Source: Pseudomonas putida (lineage in GTDB: Bacteria; Pseudomonadota; Gammaproteobacteria; Pseudomonadales; Pseudomonadaceae). From it: DNA of 64,000 nucleotides. The stretch is taken from positions 62,001 through 126,000 of the forward strand of contig NZ_JAETZZ010000001.1 of the NCBI RefSeq assembly GCF_022627325.1, given 5' to 3'. The position numbers and the translations under genes are program-made. Below the pieces are notes generated by a model. It worked only from the letters and a program-made list of their open reading frames with translations, had not been told where the DNA came from and made no database searches. Shown here one piece after another: positions 53,755 through 63,603 of the stretch. Position 1 is the stretch's first letter; the number at the start of each line of letters is the position of its first letter.

Positions 53755-54468
53755 ATGCAGTCGACGCCACCGCGTGCGGTAACAGCCATCTGCCATGCCT
53801 TGCAGGAGCAGATCGAGCACGGCCTGCTGGCGCCGGGCGGCAAGCTGCCGTCCGAGCGCAAGCTCAGCGAGGTGTTCGATACCACCCGTATCACCCTGCG
53901 CGAGGCCCTGGTGCAACTGGAAGCCCAAGGGCTGATCTACCGCGAAGAGCGGCGCGGCTGGTTCGTCGCCCCCGAGCGGCTGACCTACGACCTGATCGAG
54001 CGTAGCCATTTTCATGCGATGGTGCGCAGCCAGGGGCGGGTGGCCAGTACCGAACTGCTTTCGGCCCGGTTGCAACCGGCATCGGCGGCCATTTGCGCGC
54101 GGCTGCACCTGCCGGCGCTGTCCAGCGTGATCCGCATCTGCCGCTTGCGGCGTATCGATGGGCGGGCGGTGCTGTATGCCGAGCATTACCTCAACCCGCG
54201 CTACTTTCCCGAAATCCTCGAACATGACCTGGCGCAGTCGCTGACCGAGATCTATGGGCGGGTCTATGGCATCCGCTATGGGCAGGTGTGCTTTGAAATC
54301 CTGCCCACGGCATTACCCGTGGCGGCGGCGGCGGCCTTGAAGGTGTCCACCGGCAGCCCAGGGCTGCATATCACCCGGGTCAACAGTGACCAGCATGGGC
54401 ACCTGATCGACTGTGACCTGGAGTACTGGCGGCATGATGCGATCTGCATCCGCGCCCAGGCGGGCTAG
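53755..54468 (+). CDS. GntR-family regulator, HutC/UTRA (PhnR-like)
   Basis: The 237 aa protein has a winged helix (LPSERKLSEVFDTTRITLREALVQLEAQGLI, EERRGWFV) and a UTRA domain (RLRRIDGRAVLYAEHYLNPRYFP; LEYWRHDAICI). It diverges from the ABC operon with two operator-like palindromes between. The layout (regulator opposite binding protein, permeases, ATPase) parallels phnR-phnSTUV of Salmonella. Effector unknown. Confidence 0.88.
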   Translation: MQSTPPRAVTAICHALQEQIEHGLLAPGGKLPSERKLSEVFDTTRITLREALVQLEAQGLIYREERRGWFVAPERLTYDLIERSHFHAMVRSQGRVASTELLSARLQPASAAICARLHLPALSSVIRICRLRRIDGRAVLYAEHYLNPRYFPEILEHDLAQSLTEIYGRVYGIRYGQVCFEILPTALPVAAAAALKVSTGSPGLHITRVNSDQHGHLIDCDLEYWRHDAICIRAQAG

Positions 54469-54495
54469 CGGCTGCTCAGCAGGCCCGCGCAGGGG

Positions 54496-56652
54496 CTAAC
54501 TGGCAGCGCCGCCGGCCTCTGCCATCGCGCCGCCGCCCGCCGTCACTACCTGCACCGACAAGCGTGGCGTCGCCAGGTCCAGCCCTGCGGCATCCAGCTG
54601 GCGCTTCAAGGCCAGGTTGAACGCCCGCGACACTTCCCATTGCTTGATGGGCGCGGTCTTGAAGCGCGCCCGCAGAATCGCCGACCCCGACTCGAAACTT
54701 TCCACCCCTTGCAGCTCCAGGGGTGACCAGATATTGCGGCGCATCAGTGGATCGTTGCGCAGTTTCTGCCCCACTTCGCGGATCAGCGTGATGGCCTGGT
54801 CGATGTTCATGTTGTGCGGGATGGCCACCCGGAAGATCGCGTAACCGAACTCGCGCGAGTAGTTCTTGATGCTCTTGATCTCGCTGAACGGGATGGTGTG
54901 CACGATGCCATCGATGTCACGCAGGCGCACGGTGCGGATGGTCAGGCCTTCGACGGTGCCCAGGTGGCCGCCCACATCGACATAGTCGTCGATGGCCAGG
55001 GAGTCTTCGATGATGATGAACAGCCCGGTGATCAGGTCGGCCACCAGCGACTGCGCGCCGAAACCGATCGCCAGGCCGATCACACCGGCACCGGCCAGCA
55101 GCGGCGTGACGTTCATGCCCATGTTGGCCAGGGCGACGATCAGCGCAATGATGAAGATCACCACGAACATCACGTTGCGGATCAGCGGCATCATGGTTTG
55201 CGCGCGGGCATTGGCCAGGCCACGACGCGAACCCACCAGCGCGTGGTGCACGGCCGTGTCGGCCAGGATCCACACCAGCCAGGCGACAATCAGCGTGCCG
55301 GCCAGGCCAAGCAGGCGCAGGCTGACTTCATGCCCCTCACCTTCGGCAAAGCTGATCATCGACTGGCCCCACACGCGCAGCCCCAGCTCGATGAACACCA
55401 GCCAGATGAACAGGTGCACCAGCACATACGCGAAGTTGCGCAGGCGCTCGGTGTACACCGCCTGACGCTTGCTGGCGCGCTTGGGGTTGGCCGCGTGGCG
55501 GCGTACCAGGCCGTTGAGCACCATGCACAGCACCACCAGTACCGTGCACATCAGTGACTGGCGCAGCGCAGTGCTGGTGTCGCCGGCCGACACGAAGGTG
55601 GCGAACAGCGAGATCGCCACCAGGATCATCGCCGGTATGTACCAGAAGCTGCCGAGGATTTCGATGGTGTCGCTCAGGGTGCGCCGGGTCAGGCGCCGCG
55701 ACAGTGGCTGGTTACGGATCAGGTGGGCGATCGGGCGGCGGAAGCGCAGGATGAACAGCCCGGTGCACAGCGCGGCAATCACATTGGCCAGGGTGGCCAG
55801 GGTGTGCGCCAGGTGCGTGCCAAGGGCGACGGTCAGGCGTGGGTCGCTCATCGCTTCGCCAAAGGCGGCGAAGCTGCCGATCAGCCACAGCGGCCTGAAG
55901 GCCTGGTGGCGCAGGATGTGCAACGCGCGGTGGCGGTGCGGGCCGTCGAGCAACGAGAAGGCGATCACGCAGATGGCCGAGAAGCAGGTGCCCACCACCA
56001 GCGCATAGGCCAGCACCATGGCCATGGACTTGCCGAGCGAGGAGGGCAGGGCAAAGCTCAGGTACACCGTGAACACCAGCGCCACCAGCCAAGGCCCGAG
56101 CTTGCGCAGGGCGAAGCGCACCAGGTCCCAGGGGCGCGGGTGCTGTGGCAACTCCTCGGTCAGCCCGAAGCGCACGCGCACACGGTGGCTGATCCAGTTG
56201 AACGCATAGGCCAGCAGGCTCCACACGGCGATGATCGCGGCAAAGCCGAACAGGATCGCCGGCCATTGGTGCACGGGCACCACCAGTGCCGCCAGCTCCG
56301 CCTGGGCCTGGTCGATTTCCAGCGTCCAGCGGTGGAACGGGCTGGCGTCGCCGCTGAACTGCTTTTCGAAATCATGCAGCGCACCGCCTATCAGCCCCAG
56401 CACGCCCTGTTCGACGGTGGGTTGCGACTGCTTGGTGGCATCACGCAGCTTTTTCAGGTCGGCCAGCAGCTTGGCGCGTTGCTGGTCGTTCTCCAGGTTC
56501 TTGATCACCTCGTCCAGCGATTTGCCCAACGGCTCGGTGGCTTCCGGCTGGGCCGGCGCACTGGAACCAAGCAGGCCGGGCAGGCCGGCAGCCTGTACCG
56601 GGGAGATGAACAGAAACAGCAGCAGGGCAAGGCAACGCAGAAGGGCTGGCAC
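54496..56652 (-). CDS. MscS-family mechanosensitive channel, large type
   Basis: A 718 aa inner-membrane channel opening under membrane tension. It has a GTG start and signal peptide (MPALLRCLALLLFLFISPVQA), then a periplasmic helical part, and about ten membrane helices between residues 130 and 530. The MscS core includes the pore helix (GVIGLAIGFGAQSLVADLITGLFIIIED) and beta domain (TVEGLTIRTVRLRDIDGIVHTIPF). YbiO-like size. A small membrane-protein gene lies just upstream. Confidence 0.9.
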   Translation of the reverse strand: MPALLRCLALLLFLFISPVQAAGLPGLLGSSAPAQPEATEPLGKSLDEVIKNLENDQQRAKLLADLKKLRDATKQSQPTVEQGVLGLIGGALHDFEKQFSGDASPFHRWTLEIDQAQAELAALVVPVHQWPAILFGFAAIIAVWSLLAYAFNWISHRVRVRFGLTEELPQHPRPWDLVRFALRKLGPWLVALVFTVYLSFALPSSLGKSMAMVLAYALVVGTCFSAICVIAFSLLDGPHRHRALHILRHQAFRPLWLIGSFAAFGEAMSDPRLTVALGTHLAHTLATLANVIAALCTGLFILRFRRPIAHLIRNQPLSRRLTRRTLSDTIEILGSFWYIPAMILVAISLFATFVSAGDTSTALRQSLMCTVLVVLCMVLNGLVRRHAANPKRASKRQAVYTERLRNFAYVLVHLFIWLVFIELGLRVWGQSMISFAEGEGHEVSLRLLGLAGTLIVAWLVWILADTAVHHALVGSRRGLANARAQTMMPLIRNVMFVVIFIIALIVALANMGMNVTPLLAGAGVIGLAIGFGAQSLVADLITGLFIIIEDSLAIDDYVDVGGHLGTVEGLTIRTVRLRDIDGIVHTIPFSEIKSIKNYSREFGYAIFRVAIPHNMNIDQAITLIREVGQKLRNDPLMRRNIWSPLELQGVESFESGSAILRARFKTAPIKQWEVSRAFNLALKRQLDAAGLDLATPRLSVQVVTAGGGAMAEAGGAAS

Positions 56653-56696
56653 CGGGAAATCTACCTCAGGTCAAACGATTGGCCGAGTGTAGAGGT

Positions 56697-56864
56697 TTAT
56701 GTGGGGAGTTTCTCCAGGATCTTCCAGCAGGTGAGGCCGAAGATGCCCAAGGTGCCGATCCACATCATCAGCACACCGACGTCGCGCTCGCGCAGGCTGA
56801 AGCCGATGGTCAGCAGCATCAGGAAACCGAACACGGGGACGAACAGGGACAGGAAAGGGGACAT
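56697..56864 (-). CDS. 55-aa two-helix membrane protein
   Basis: AAGGAT stands nine bases before the ATG. The product reads MSPFLSLFVPVFGFLMLLTI, then GFSLRERDVGVLMMWIGTLG and IFGLTCWKILEKLPT: two hydrophobic helices joined by a charged turn (SLRERDVG). It ends 44 bases before the mscS-type gene on the same strand, so may be co-expressed. No family recognised. Confidence 0.7.
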   Translation of the reverse strand: MSPFLSLFVPVFGFLMLLTIGFSLRERDVGVLMMWIGTLGIFGLTCWKILEKLPT

Positions 56865-57076
56865 GACGGGCGATCCTTCTGCACGTGTGAGGGGATGCTT
56901 TAAGCATAGTGGCTAGCTGGCGAAGCGGAATGACATGTATCACATAATGTTTAATCGGTGGGGTTGAAAGTTCATATTTCCTACGCATCTATCAGACCAG
57001 TTTCCTACACAGGAACGCATCCATTGGCCGATATAGGATTCACCACGGCGTGTGGGGATTTTTAGAAGGTTCTACG

Positions 57077-57508
57077 ATGAGTGCACTATCAGTACGCAAC
57101 AGTTTATCGGTGCTGGCGATGGCAGGGCTGAGCGTTACCGCCCATGCCGAGAATAACTTGGCAACGGTGATTGTCGATAATAAAACAAGTGCCCCAGCCA
57201 GTTACACTTATGAGCACATGTCAGGTACGTCACAGCCGGTGATGGGTGAAGTGAATGCCCGCCAGAATAGAGTGTTTTTAGTGACAAGCTTTGCTGATTC
57301 AATATCGGGCATGCGCTTTGTGTACGCGTCCGGCAGTAAAAAGTGTCGTTTCTCCGTATCGCATACTGCGCCTCCACCCAGCTATATACCCACCTGGAAA
57401 AAGGATGCTGTTTCGATCGGGCCCTCGCGCGCAACGTGTACGGTGAAGATGGAAAAGATAGGAACGCAAATGCCTTATCACTACACGGTGAGGTTCACTA
57501 TTCAATGA
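57077..57508 (+). CDS. Secreted hypothetical protein, AT-richer gene
   Basis: A 143 aa protein; AGAAGGT precedes the ATG of MSALSVRNSLSVLAMAGLSV. The signal peptide is cleaved after TAHA, before ENNLATV. The mature part (about 119 aa) is beta-rich with two Cys (KKCRFSV, RATCTVKM) that could form a disulphide. Codon use is visibly AT-richer than the flanking core genes (GATAATAAAACAAG), suggesting acquisition. No family recognised. Confidence 0.68.
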   Translation: MSALSVRNSLSVLAMAGLSVTAHAENNLATVIVDNKTSAPASYTYEHMSGTSQPVMGEVNARQNRVFLVTSFADSISGMRFVYASGSKKCRFSVSHTAPPPSYIPTWKKDAVSIGPSRATCTVKMEKIGTQMPYHYTVRFTIQ

Positions 57509-57560
57509 ACCTCGCGGGGCGCCAGTGAAGGTGCCCCTTAATGAGCACCGAGGAACGCCC

Positions 57561-58367
57561 ATGAAAATTTTCAGCGTTAATGCCACACCTGTCGTGCGTC
57601 AGGAAAACGTTCAGCCACCGCCCACAAAGTCGGCGCAAGGTACTGCACAACCAGCGTGCAAGGTGAGTTTGTCCGATGAGGCCCTTAATGACGCCAGAAA
57701 CAAGGACGAGGTTCGAGCACTTCATGCACGGATCTATGGAACACCGTCGCTCGGGGATCGAATCAGTTATAGCTATCGAACACGGGGAGAAGAAAAATTC
57801 ATGAATGAGCCGCCTCCAGAAAATTACACGCCTGAACAGGCTGACCGCCATCGGCAAGCCCTGGATTATCTGGTAGGTATCGAAAAGCGCTCAGGGGTAG
57901 AGACTCAGTTTGAGGAAAACCCGTTTTGGGGGTTGGACCGCGCTCATCTAGTGGCTATCGAGCAGGATGAAAACAGTTATACCGAAGTGGAACGTTATGC
58001 GGCAGCCAGAGCAAAAACAACATTGGACAATATTTTCTTCACACGTCTCAGCGACCATGCCTGTAACACAGGCGACCTACGACCCGTGTTCAAGGGGTAT
58101 CTTGAGTATCTGGATAACTTGACCGACGTCGAACGCCTTAATTTTCCAGCCGATGAACGTGAACGGGTAGCCGGCCGTTTGGCTCGTGCGCAAAGCGAAT
58201 CTGGCAGCCTCCCCGAAGGCTTCTCCCTCTGGCAATACATGAACTGGGCCCCTGAAGGCCGCCTCGACCTCGACGCGCTGCTGAACCCCGCGCCTTCGTC
58301 GGCACCGCCCGCCGCCACTGAAGGGGCGGGCGATGCAGTAGGTCAGGGCAGTTCGCGGCTGCGGTAG
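57561..58367 (+). CDS. Hypothetical protein, partner of the secreted gene
   Basis: A 268 aa soluble protein; GAGGAA precedes [20 protein letters not shown]. The N-terminal part is unstructured-looking (PPPTKSAQG) with [17 protein letters not shown]. The middle is helical and acidic ([40 protein letters not shown]). There is no signal peptide. Its last 25 bases overlap the 3' end of apeB on the opposite strand. It follows the secreted-protein gene by 52 bases. No function assigned; a secreted effector is possible but unproven. Confidence 0.68.
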   Translation: MKIFSVNATPVVRQENVQPPPTKSAQGTAQPACKVSLSDEALNDARNKDEVRALHARIYGTPSLGDRISYSYRTRGEEKFMNEPPPENYTPEQADRHRQALDYLVGIEKRSGVETQFEENPFWGLDRAHLVAIEQDENSYTEVERYAAARAKTTLDNIFFTRLSDHACNTGDLRPVFKGYLEYLDNLTDVERLNFPADERERVAGRLARAQSESGSLPEGFSLWQYMNWAPEGRLDLDALLNPAPSSAPPAATEGAGDAVGQGSSRLR

Positions 58368-59632
58368 AACGCGGTCAACACCTTCACCAGGTGCGCGAGG
58401 TCATGGCTACCGCACAGTTCACGGATCGAGTGCATGGCAAAGGTCGGCAGGCCGATGTCGACCGTGCGCACGCCAAGGTGGCTGGCGGTGATCGGGCCGA
58501 TGGTCGAGCCGCAACCCATGTCGCTGCGCACCACGAAGCTTTGCACCGGTACTTCTTCGGCCATGCACAGGTGGCGGAAGAACCCGGCGGTTTCGCTGTT
58601 GGTGGCGTAGCGCTGGTTGTTGTTGACCTTGATCACCGGCCCTGCGTTGAGCTTGGGCCCGTGGTTGCCGTCATGCTTGTCGGCGTAGTTGGGGTGCACC
58701 CCGTGGGCATTGTCGGCCGAGACCATGAGCGAGCGCTGGATGGTGCGCACGTAGGTGTCGCCGTCCGGCAGCAGGCGCTGCAGGGTTTGCTCGAGCATCG
58801 GGCCGTCGGCGCCGCAGGCCGAACAACTGCCGACTTCTTCGTGGTCGTTGCACACCAGCACGCAGGTTTCGTCACTGTCAGCGGCCAGCAGCGCCTGCAG
58901 GCCGGCGTAGCACGACAGCAGGTTGTCCAGGCGTGCCCCGGCGATGAAGTCACCGTTCAGGCCGATCAATGCGGCGTCCTGGGTGTCGTAGAAGCTCAGC
59001 TCGTAGTCCAGTACCACATCGGCATTGAGCTGGTGCTCACGGGCCAACTGCTCGGTGAGCAGGGCGCGGAAGTCGATGCGCTCGTCGCCGGCCACCTGGG
59101 CCAGGATCGGCGGCAGTTCGTTCTGTGGGTTGATCTGCCAGCCTTCGTTGGCCGTGCGGTTGAGGTGGATTGCCAGGTTGGGAATGATGGCGATCGGCAG
59201 CTTGAAGTCGATCAGCTGGCTTTCGACCTTGCCATCACGCCGGAAGGTCACGCGCCCGGCCAGCGACAGGTCACGGTCGAACCACGGCGCCAGCAGGGCG
59301 CCGCCGTACACTTCCACACCCAGTTGCAGAAAACCTTGGCGCTGCAGCTCTGGCTGCGGCTTGACCCGCAGGCACGGGCTGTCGGTGTGCGCACCGACCA
59401 TGCGAATGCCCCCGAGCAGCGGTGCTTGTTTGCCCAGGTTGATGGCGATTATCGAAGAATCGTTACGGGTGACGTAATAGCGGCCGCCAGGCACCGTGGC
59501 CCAACTGTCACGCTCGTCCAGGCGCTGGTAGCCGGCCGCTTCCAGGCGCAGGGCCAGGCTGGCGGTGGCGTGAAAGGGCGTAGGGGAGGCCTTGAGAAAA
59601 TCAATCAGACCGGTGTTCAGTGCTTCACGCAT
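58343..59632 (-). CDS. apeB: M18-family aminopeptidase
   Basis: A 429 aa cytosolic di-zinc aminopeptidase. The zinc ligands and catalytic acids appear in [43 protein letters not shown] and the C-terminal [16 protein letters not shown]. The start [22 protein letters not shown] is the family start. Full length. Confidence 0.94.
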   Translation of the reverse strand: MREALNTGLIDFLKASPTPFHATASLALRLEAAGYQRLDERDSWATVPGGRYYVTRNDSSIIAINLGKQAPLLGGIRMVGAHTDSPCLRVKPQPELQRQGFLQLGVEVYGGALLAPWFDRDLSLAGRVTFRRDGKVESQLIDFKLPIAIIPNLAIHLNRTANEGWQINPQNELPPILAQVAGDERIDFRALLTEQLAREHQLNADVVLDYELSFYDTQDAALIGLNGDFIAGARLDNLLSCYAGLQALLAADSDETCVLVCNDHEEVGSCSACGADGPMLEQTLQRLLPDGDTYVRTIQRSLMVSADNAHGVHPNYADKHDGNHGPKLNAGPVIKVNNNQRYATNSETAGFFRHLCMAEEVPVQSFVVRSDMGCGSTIGPITASHLGVRTVDIGLPTFAMHSIRELCGSHDLAHLVKVLTAFYRSRELP

Positions 59633-59647
59633 AACTCACTCCAATTC

Positions 59648-59792
59648 GAGCTGCAAGCTTGAAGCCTCAAGCTTCAAGCTGCAAGCCGCAAGCCGCAAGC
59701 AAGAGCAGACCGCGGTGTAAGCTCCAACGCGATCTGCTTTCGCTTGAAGCTTGAAGCTTGAAGCTTGAAGCTTGCAGCTTGCAGCTTGCCGC
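59648..59792. repeat. Heptad-repeat hairpin element, copy C
   Basis: The largest copy. The left arm is built from AGCTGCA/AGCTTGA/AGCTTCA units, the right arm from at least four AGCTTGA and three AGCTTGC-type units. The core has GCAGA/TCTGC pairing. It lies immediately after the rluA stop and 16 bases before the apeB start. Confidence 0.78.
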
Positions 59793-60428
59793 TTAAAACG
59801 GCGCAGGACATTCGAACGTCAGTCGTTCGCCGGAAACGGGGTGGGTGAAGCTCAGCATTGCTGCATGCAGGCACAAGCGATCATGCGCCGCCAAGGCTTC
59901 GGGGTTGGCATACAAACGGTCACCGAGCAGCGGGTGCCCGATCGACAGCATGTGCACCCTCAACTGGTGCGAACGGCCGGTGATTGGCGTCAACTCCACC
60001 CGGCAGTGGTCGCCGCAACGCTCAAGGATGCGCCAGAAGGTCAGGGCGTGTTTGCCTTGCTCATGGTCCACCACATGGCGTGGCTTGGTGGGCGGGTCAT
60101 AGCGCAGGGGCAGGTCGATGCTGCCGCTGTCCAGCACCGGCTGGCCCCAGCACAGCGCGGTGTAGGCCTTCTCCGTCTCGCGGTCGTGGAACTGGCGCGA
60201 CAGCTCGCGGTGGCTGTCGGCATCGCGGGCCAGCAGAATGATGCCGGAGGTTTCCCAGTCCAGGCGGTGGACGATCAGCGCATCCGGGTAGCCGTTTTCC
60301 TGCAGGCGAGTGATCAGGCAATCCTTGTTGTCATCGGCGCGGCCTGGCACCGACAGCAGCAGGGTCGGCTTGTTGACCACCAGGATGGCGGCGTCTTCAT
60401 GAAGGATCTGGACGTTCGACAGCGGCAT
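59793..60428 (-). CDS. rluA: RluA-family pseudouridine synthase
   Basis: The 211 aa protein starts MPLSNVQILHEDAAILVVNKP. The catalytic Asp is in VHRLDWETSGIILLA; GRSHQLRVHMLSIGHPLLGD is the second signature. There is no S4 domain and the size is close to E. coli RluA, which modifies U746 of 23S rRNA and U32 of some tRNAs. The frame stays open 56 codons upstream through the REP element, which is not coding. Confidence 0.9.
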   Translation of the reverse strand: MPLSNVQILHEDAAILVVNKPTLLLSVPGRADDNKDCLITRLQENGYPDALIVHRLDWETSGIILLARDADSHRELSRQFHDRETEKAYTALCWGQPVLDSGSIDLPLRYDPPTKPRHVVDHEQGKHALTFWRILERCGDHCRVELTPITGRSHQLRVHMLSIGHPLLGDRLYANPEALAAHDRLCLHAAMLSFTHPVSGERLTFECPAPF

Positions 60429-60459
60429 TGCGGGTTCTCGGTCAAATCGGGGAAAACCA

Positions 60460-60607
60460 TTGGGGCCGCGTTGCGGCCCATCGCCGGCAAGCCGGCTCCC
60501 ACACGTACCGCGCAGGCCCCGTAGACGCCGGCAAACCGGGTTCCAGAGGCACAACGCAGACCCTGTGGGAGCCGGCTTGCCGGCGATGGGCTGCAACGCA
60601 GCCCCAA
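60460..60607. repeat. REP inverted pair
   Basis: Left unit (60460-60503) and right unit (60564-60607) are near-perfect inverted copies around GCCGGCAAGCCGGCTCCCACA, with outer GGGGC.GCGTTGC / GCAACGCAGCCCC. It forms a large cruciform-capable structure between minE and rluA. Confidence 0.85.
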
Positions 60608-60628
60608 TGATCGAGCCAGTTCGCTGTA

Positions 60629-60883
60629 TCAGCGCTCAGGCAACGTGATGTTCAGCTCCAGAATCGAGCAACTGCCCTGGTTTTCCAGTTCGATGTGCAC
60701 ATCATCGCTGCCGATGTTCACATACTTGCGGATCACCTCGAGCAGCTCTTTTTGCAGCGCCGGCAAGTAGTCCGGTTCGCTGCGCTGGCCGCGCTCATGC
60801 GCCACGATGATCTGTAGACGCTCTTTCGCCACCGACGCACTGGTCTGTTTCTGTCTGCCACGAAAGAAGTCAAAAAGGTTCAT
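60629..60883 (-). CDS. minE: Cell division topological specificity factor MinE
   Basis: An 84 aa protein; the start [15 protein letters not shown] carries the membrane-targeting helix, then [16 protein letters not shown] (MinD-binding) and LEVIRKYV. It stimulates the MinD ATPase to drive pole-to-pole oscillation. Three bases after minD. Confidence 0.96.
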   Translation of the reverse strand: MNLFDFFRGRQKQTSASVAKERLQIIVAHERGQRSEPDYLPALQKELLEVIRKYVNIGSDDVHIELENQGSCSILELNITLPER

Positions 60884-60886
60884 GGT

Positions 60887-61699
60887 TTATTTGCTCCCGA
60901 AAATGCGCTCGAAGAATCCCTTCTTCTGTACATCGATGAAGCGCATCGGCTTCTCTTTGCCCAGCAGGCGGTCGACCGCATCGCTGTAGGCCTGGCCGGC
61001 ATCGCTCTGATCATCGAGAATGACCGGGATACCTTGGTTGGACGCCTTGAGTACCGCCTGCGACTCGGGGATCACGCCCTTGAGCTTGATCGACAGAATC
61101 TCTTCCACGTCGGCCACGCTCAGCATTTCGCCCTTGACCACACGCTCCGGGTGGTAACGCGTGATCAGCAGGTGTTCCTTGATCGGCTCTTCCCCGTTTT
61201 CGGAGCGGCGCGACTTGCTCGACAGAATGCCCAGCATACGGTCGGAGTCACGTACCGAAGACACTTCAGGGTTGGTCACGACGATGGCTTCGTCGGCGAA
61301 GTACATGGCCAGGTGCGCGCCTTTCTCGATACCCGCCGGCGAGTCGCAGATCACGTACTCGAACTGTTCTTTGAGGTCCATCAGAACCTTTTCAACGCCT
61401 TCCTGGGTCAGCGCGTCCTTGTCGCGAGTCTGGCTGGCGGCCAGTACGTACAGGTTCTCCAGGCGCTTGTCCTTGATCAGGGCCTGCTGCAGGTTGGCTT
61501 CGCCGTTGACCACGTTGACGAAGTCGTAAACCACGCGGCGCTCGCAGCCCATGATCAGGTCGAGGTTACGCAGGCCCACGTCGAAGTCGACGATGACCGT
61601 CTTGTGGCCGCGCAGTGCGAGGCCGGTGCCGATGGCGGCGCTGGTGGTGGTCTTGCCCACACCCCCCTTGCCGGAAGTAACGACGAGAATCTTGGCCAA
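60887..61699 (-). CDS. minD: Septum site-determining ATPase MinD
   Basis: A 270 aa ParA-like ATPase with deviant Walker A SGKGGVGKTT at residues 9-18, switch VIVDFDVGLRNLD and CDSPAGIE, and a C-terminal amphipathic membrane anchor (KKGFFERIFGSK). Recruits MinC to the membrane. 100 bases after minC, so it may also have its own promoter. Confidence 0.97.
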   Translation of the reverse strand: MAKILVVTSGKGGVGKTTTSAAIGTGLALRGHKTVIVDFDVGLRNLDLIMGCERRVVYDFVNVVNGEANLQQALIKDKRLENLYVLAASQTRDKDALTQEGVEKVLMDLKEQFEYVICDSPAGIEKGAHLAMYFADEAIVVTNPEVSSVRDSDRMLGILSSKSRRSENGEEPIKEHLLITRYHPERVVKGEMLSVADVEEILSIKLKGVIPESQAVLKASNQGIPVILDDQSDAGQAYSDAVDRLLGKEKPMRFIDVQKKGFFERIFGSK

Positions 61700-61799
61700 G
61701 GTGTTTCACCCCTAAATAAGTCGGGACAGGCGTCCCAGCAAAATGCAAAAAAACGGCAACAGGTAAAAAAGTTGCTCTAAAAATGACGGCAAGTATCCG

Positions 61800-62552
61800 T
61801 TAAAGACGGGTGATGTTCAACACGTCACCAGACAGGCTGACTTGCACGCCGCCGCCCCACAGCGGGTCGCGGCGCAGGTCCTCGCAGACCTTGTACTGGC
61901 CAGCGATGGAGACCATTTCGGCGGTCATCTGCTGGCAGAAGATACGGGCCTTGGTGTTACCTTTGATGCCGGCCAGGGCACGGCCGCGCATGGCGCCGTA
62001 CACATGGATGTTGCCATCGGCGAGAAGTTCCGCACCCGGGCTTACCGACCCTGTGACCACCAGGTCGCCACCCTGAGCATAGATCTGCTGGCCGCCACGT
62101 ACAGGCGAAGTGATGATCCGCGTCGGGCGGGTTTCCGGCTCTGCAGCGGGCGCCGGTGCCGGCTCGGGCTTTTTCACTTCCGGCTCTGGCTCCAGCGGAC
62201 GCTCACGGGCGCCGGAGGGCGGCAGTACCGGCAGGTCGATGGCGATCGCCGCAGCGATGTCCTCGATGCGGCTGGCACGGATCGCCAAGGTCCGCAGACC
62301 GTGGTGACGGCAGATGCGCATCAGCCCGGGCAGGTCGATCGCCCCTTCGTCGGCTGGCAGCTTGTCCAGGGCCAGCACCAACGGCGTGTTGCTGAAGAAA
62401 TTGGGGGCCTGGGCCACTTTCGCCGCCAACTGGCGGTCGAGGGCTTCAAGGTCGTTGCGCCCCAGCTCCAGCACAGTGATGGCGAGCATGCTGCCCTTGA
62501 GCTGGAACACGGAGGCGGTGTCGGGTGTGTGGTTTGGGCTCATGGTCTGCAT
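61800..62552 (-). CDS. minC: Septum inhibitor MinC
   Basis: A 250 aa FtsZ antagonist with N-terminal domain ([17 protein letters not shown]), a Pro/Glu-rich linker ([18 protein letters not shown]) and the C-terminal beta-helix ([34 protein letters not shown]). Two ATGs are possible (MQT at 62552 or MSPNHT at 62543); no strong ribosome site decides. First gene of minCDE. Confidence 0.95.
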   Translation of the reverse strand: MQTMSPNHTPDTASVFQLKGSMLAITVLELGRNDLEALDRQLAAKVAQAPNFFSNTPLVLALDKLPADEGAIDLPGLMRICRHHGLRTLAIRASRIEDIAAAIAIDLPVLPPSGARERPLEPEPEVKKPEPAPAPAAEPETRPTRIITSPVRGGQQIYAQGGDLVVTGSVSPGAELLADGNIHVYGAMRGRALAGIKGNTKARIFCQQMTAEMVSIAGQYKVCEDLRRDPLWGGGVQVSLSGDVLNITRL

Positions 62553-62663
62553 AGACGGCTTGTTGCGGAAAAAGTGCCCTGACTTATAACGATAAGACCG
62601 GTTGGCCGCAACCAGCGCCGATCCGATGTAGAATGCTCGGCCTTTGACTTACCGGAAGCTTCA

Positions 62664-63599
62664 ATGGAACGCCCGCGTTTTCGTCCCTATTTCCTTCACC
62701 CCAGGTTCTGGGGCCTGTGGCTGGGCCTGGGCCTGCTGTGGCTGGTGGTGCAGTTGCCCTACCGCGCCCTGCTGTGGCTCGGTGCTGCCCTGGGCGCGCT
62801 GATGTACCGGGTGGCCGGTGAGCGCCGACGCATCGCTGCACGCAACCTGGAACTGTGTTTCCCCGAGATGTCCGTCGACGAACGGCGCCGTTTGTTGAAG
62901 GCGAATTTCGCTTCCACCGGCATCGCCTTCTTCGAAATGGCCATGAGCTGGTGGTGGCCCAAGGCCAGGCTGGCGCGCCTGGCGCACATCGAGGGCCTCG
63001 AGCACCTGCAAGCCGCGCAACAGGCCGGGCAGGGCGCGATCCTCATGGCCGTGCACTTCACCACCCTGGAGATAGGCGCCGCCTTGCTCGGCCAGGTGCA
63101 CACCATCGACGGCATGTACCGCGAGCATGGCAATGCGCTGTTCGACTTCATCCAGCGCAGCGGCCGTGAGCGCCACAACCTCGATTCGCTGGCCGTGGAG
63201 CGTGAAGACGTGCGCGGCATGCTCAAACTGCTGCGTGCCGGGCGCGCCATCTGGTATGCGCCCGACCAGGACTACGGCGCCAAGCAGAGCCTGTTCGTGC
63301 CGTTGTTCGGCATCCAGGCGGCAACGGTCACCGCCACCACCAAGTTTGCCCGCCTGGGCAAGGCGCAGGTCATTCCCTTCACCCAGAAGCGCCTGGAGGA
63401 TGGCAGTGGCTATCGCCTGGTGATCCACCCGCCGCTGGAAGGCTTCCCCGGTGAAAGCGAAGAGGCCGATTGCCTGCGCATCAACCAGTGGATCGAAGGC
63501 GTGTTGCGCGAGTGCCCCGAGCAATACCTGTGGGCGCACCGGCGCTTCAAGTCGCGGCCTGAAGGTGCGCCGCGGCTGTATGACAAGAAAAAGCGCTGA
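62664..63599 (+). CDS. lpxL: Lipid A late acyltransferase (LpxL/HtrB)
   Basis: A 311 aa inner-membrane acyltransferase adding a secondary (lauroyl-type) chain to lipid A. It has an N-terminal membrane anchor (WLGLGLLWLVVQLPYRALLWLG), the catalytic H-X4-E in AVHFTTLEIG, and YAPDQDYGAKQSLFVPLFG. It diverges from minC, with TAGAAT at 62629 as a possible -10. Confidence 0.93.
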   Translation: MERPRFRPYFLHPRFWGLWLGLGLLWLVVQLPYRALLWLGAALGALMYRVAGERRRIAARNLELCFPEMSVDERRRLLKANFASTGIAFFEMAMSWWWPKARLARLAHIEGLEHLQAAQQAGQGAILMAVHFTTLEIGAALLGQVHTIDGMYREHGNALFDFIQRSGRERHNLDSLAVEREDVRGMLKLLRAGRAIWYAPDQDYGAKQSLFVPLFGIQAATVTATTKFARLGKAQVIPFTQKRLEDGSGYRLVIHPPLEGFPGESEEADCLRINQWIEGVLRECPEQYLWAHRRFKSRPEGAPRLYDKKKR

Positions 63600-63603
63600 C
63601 CAT

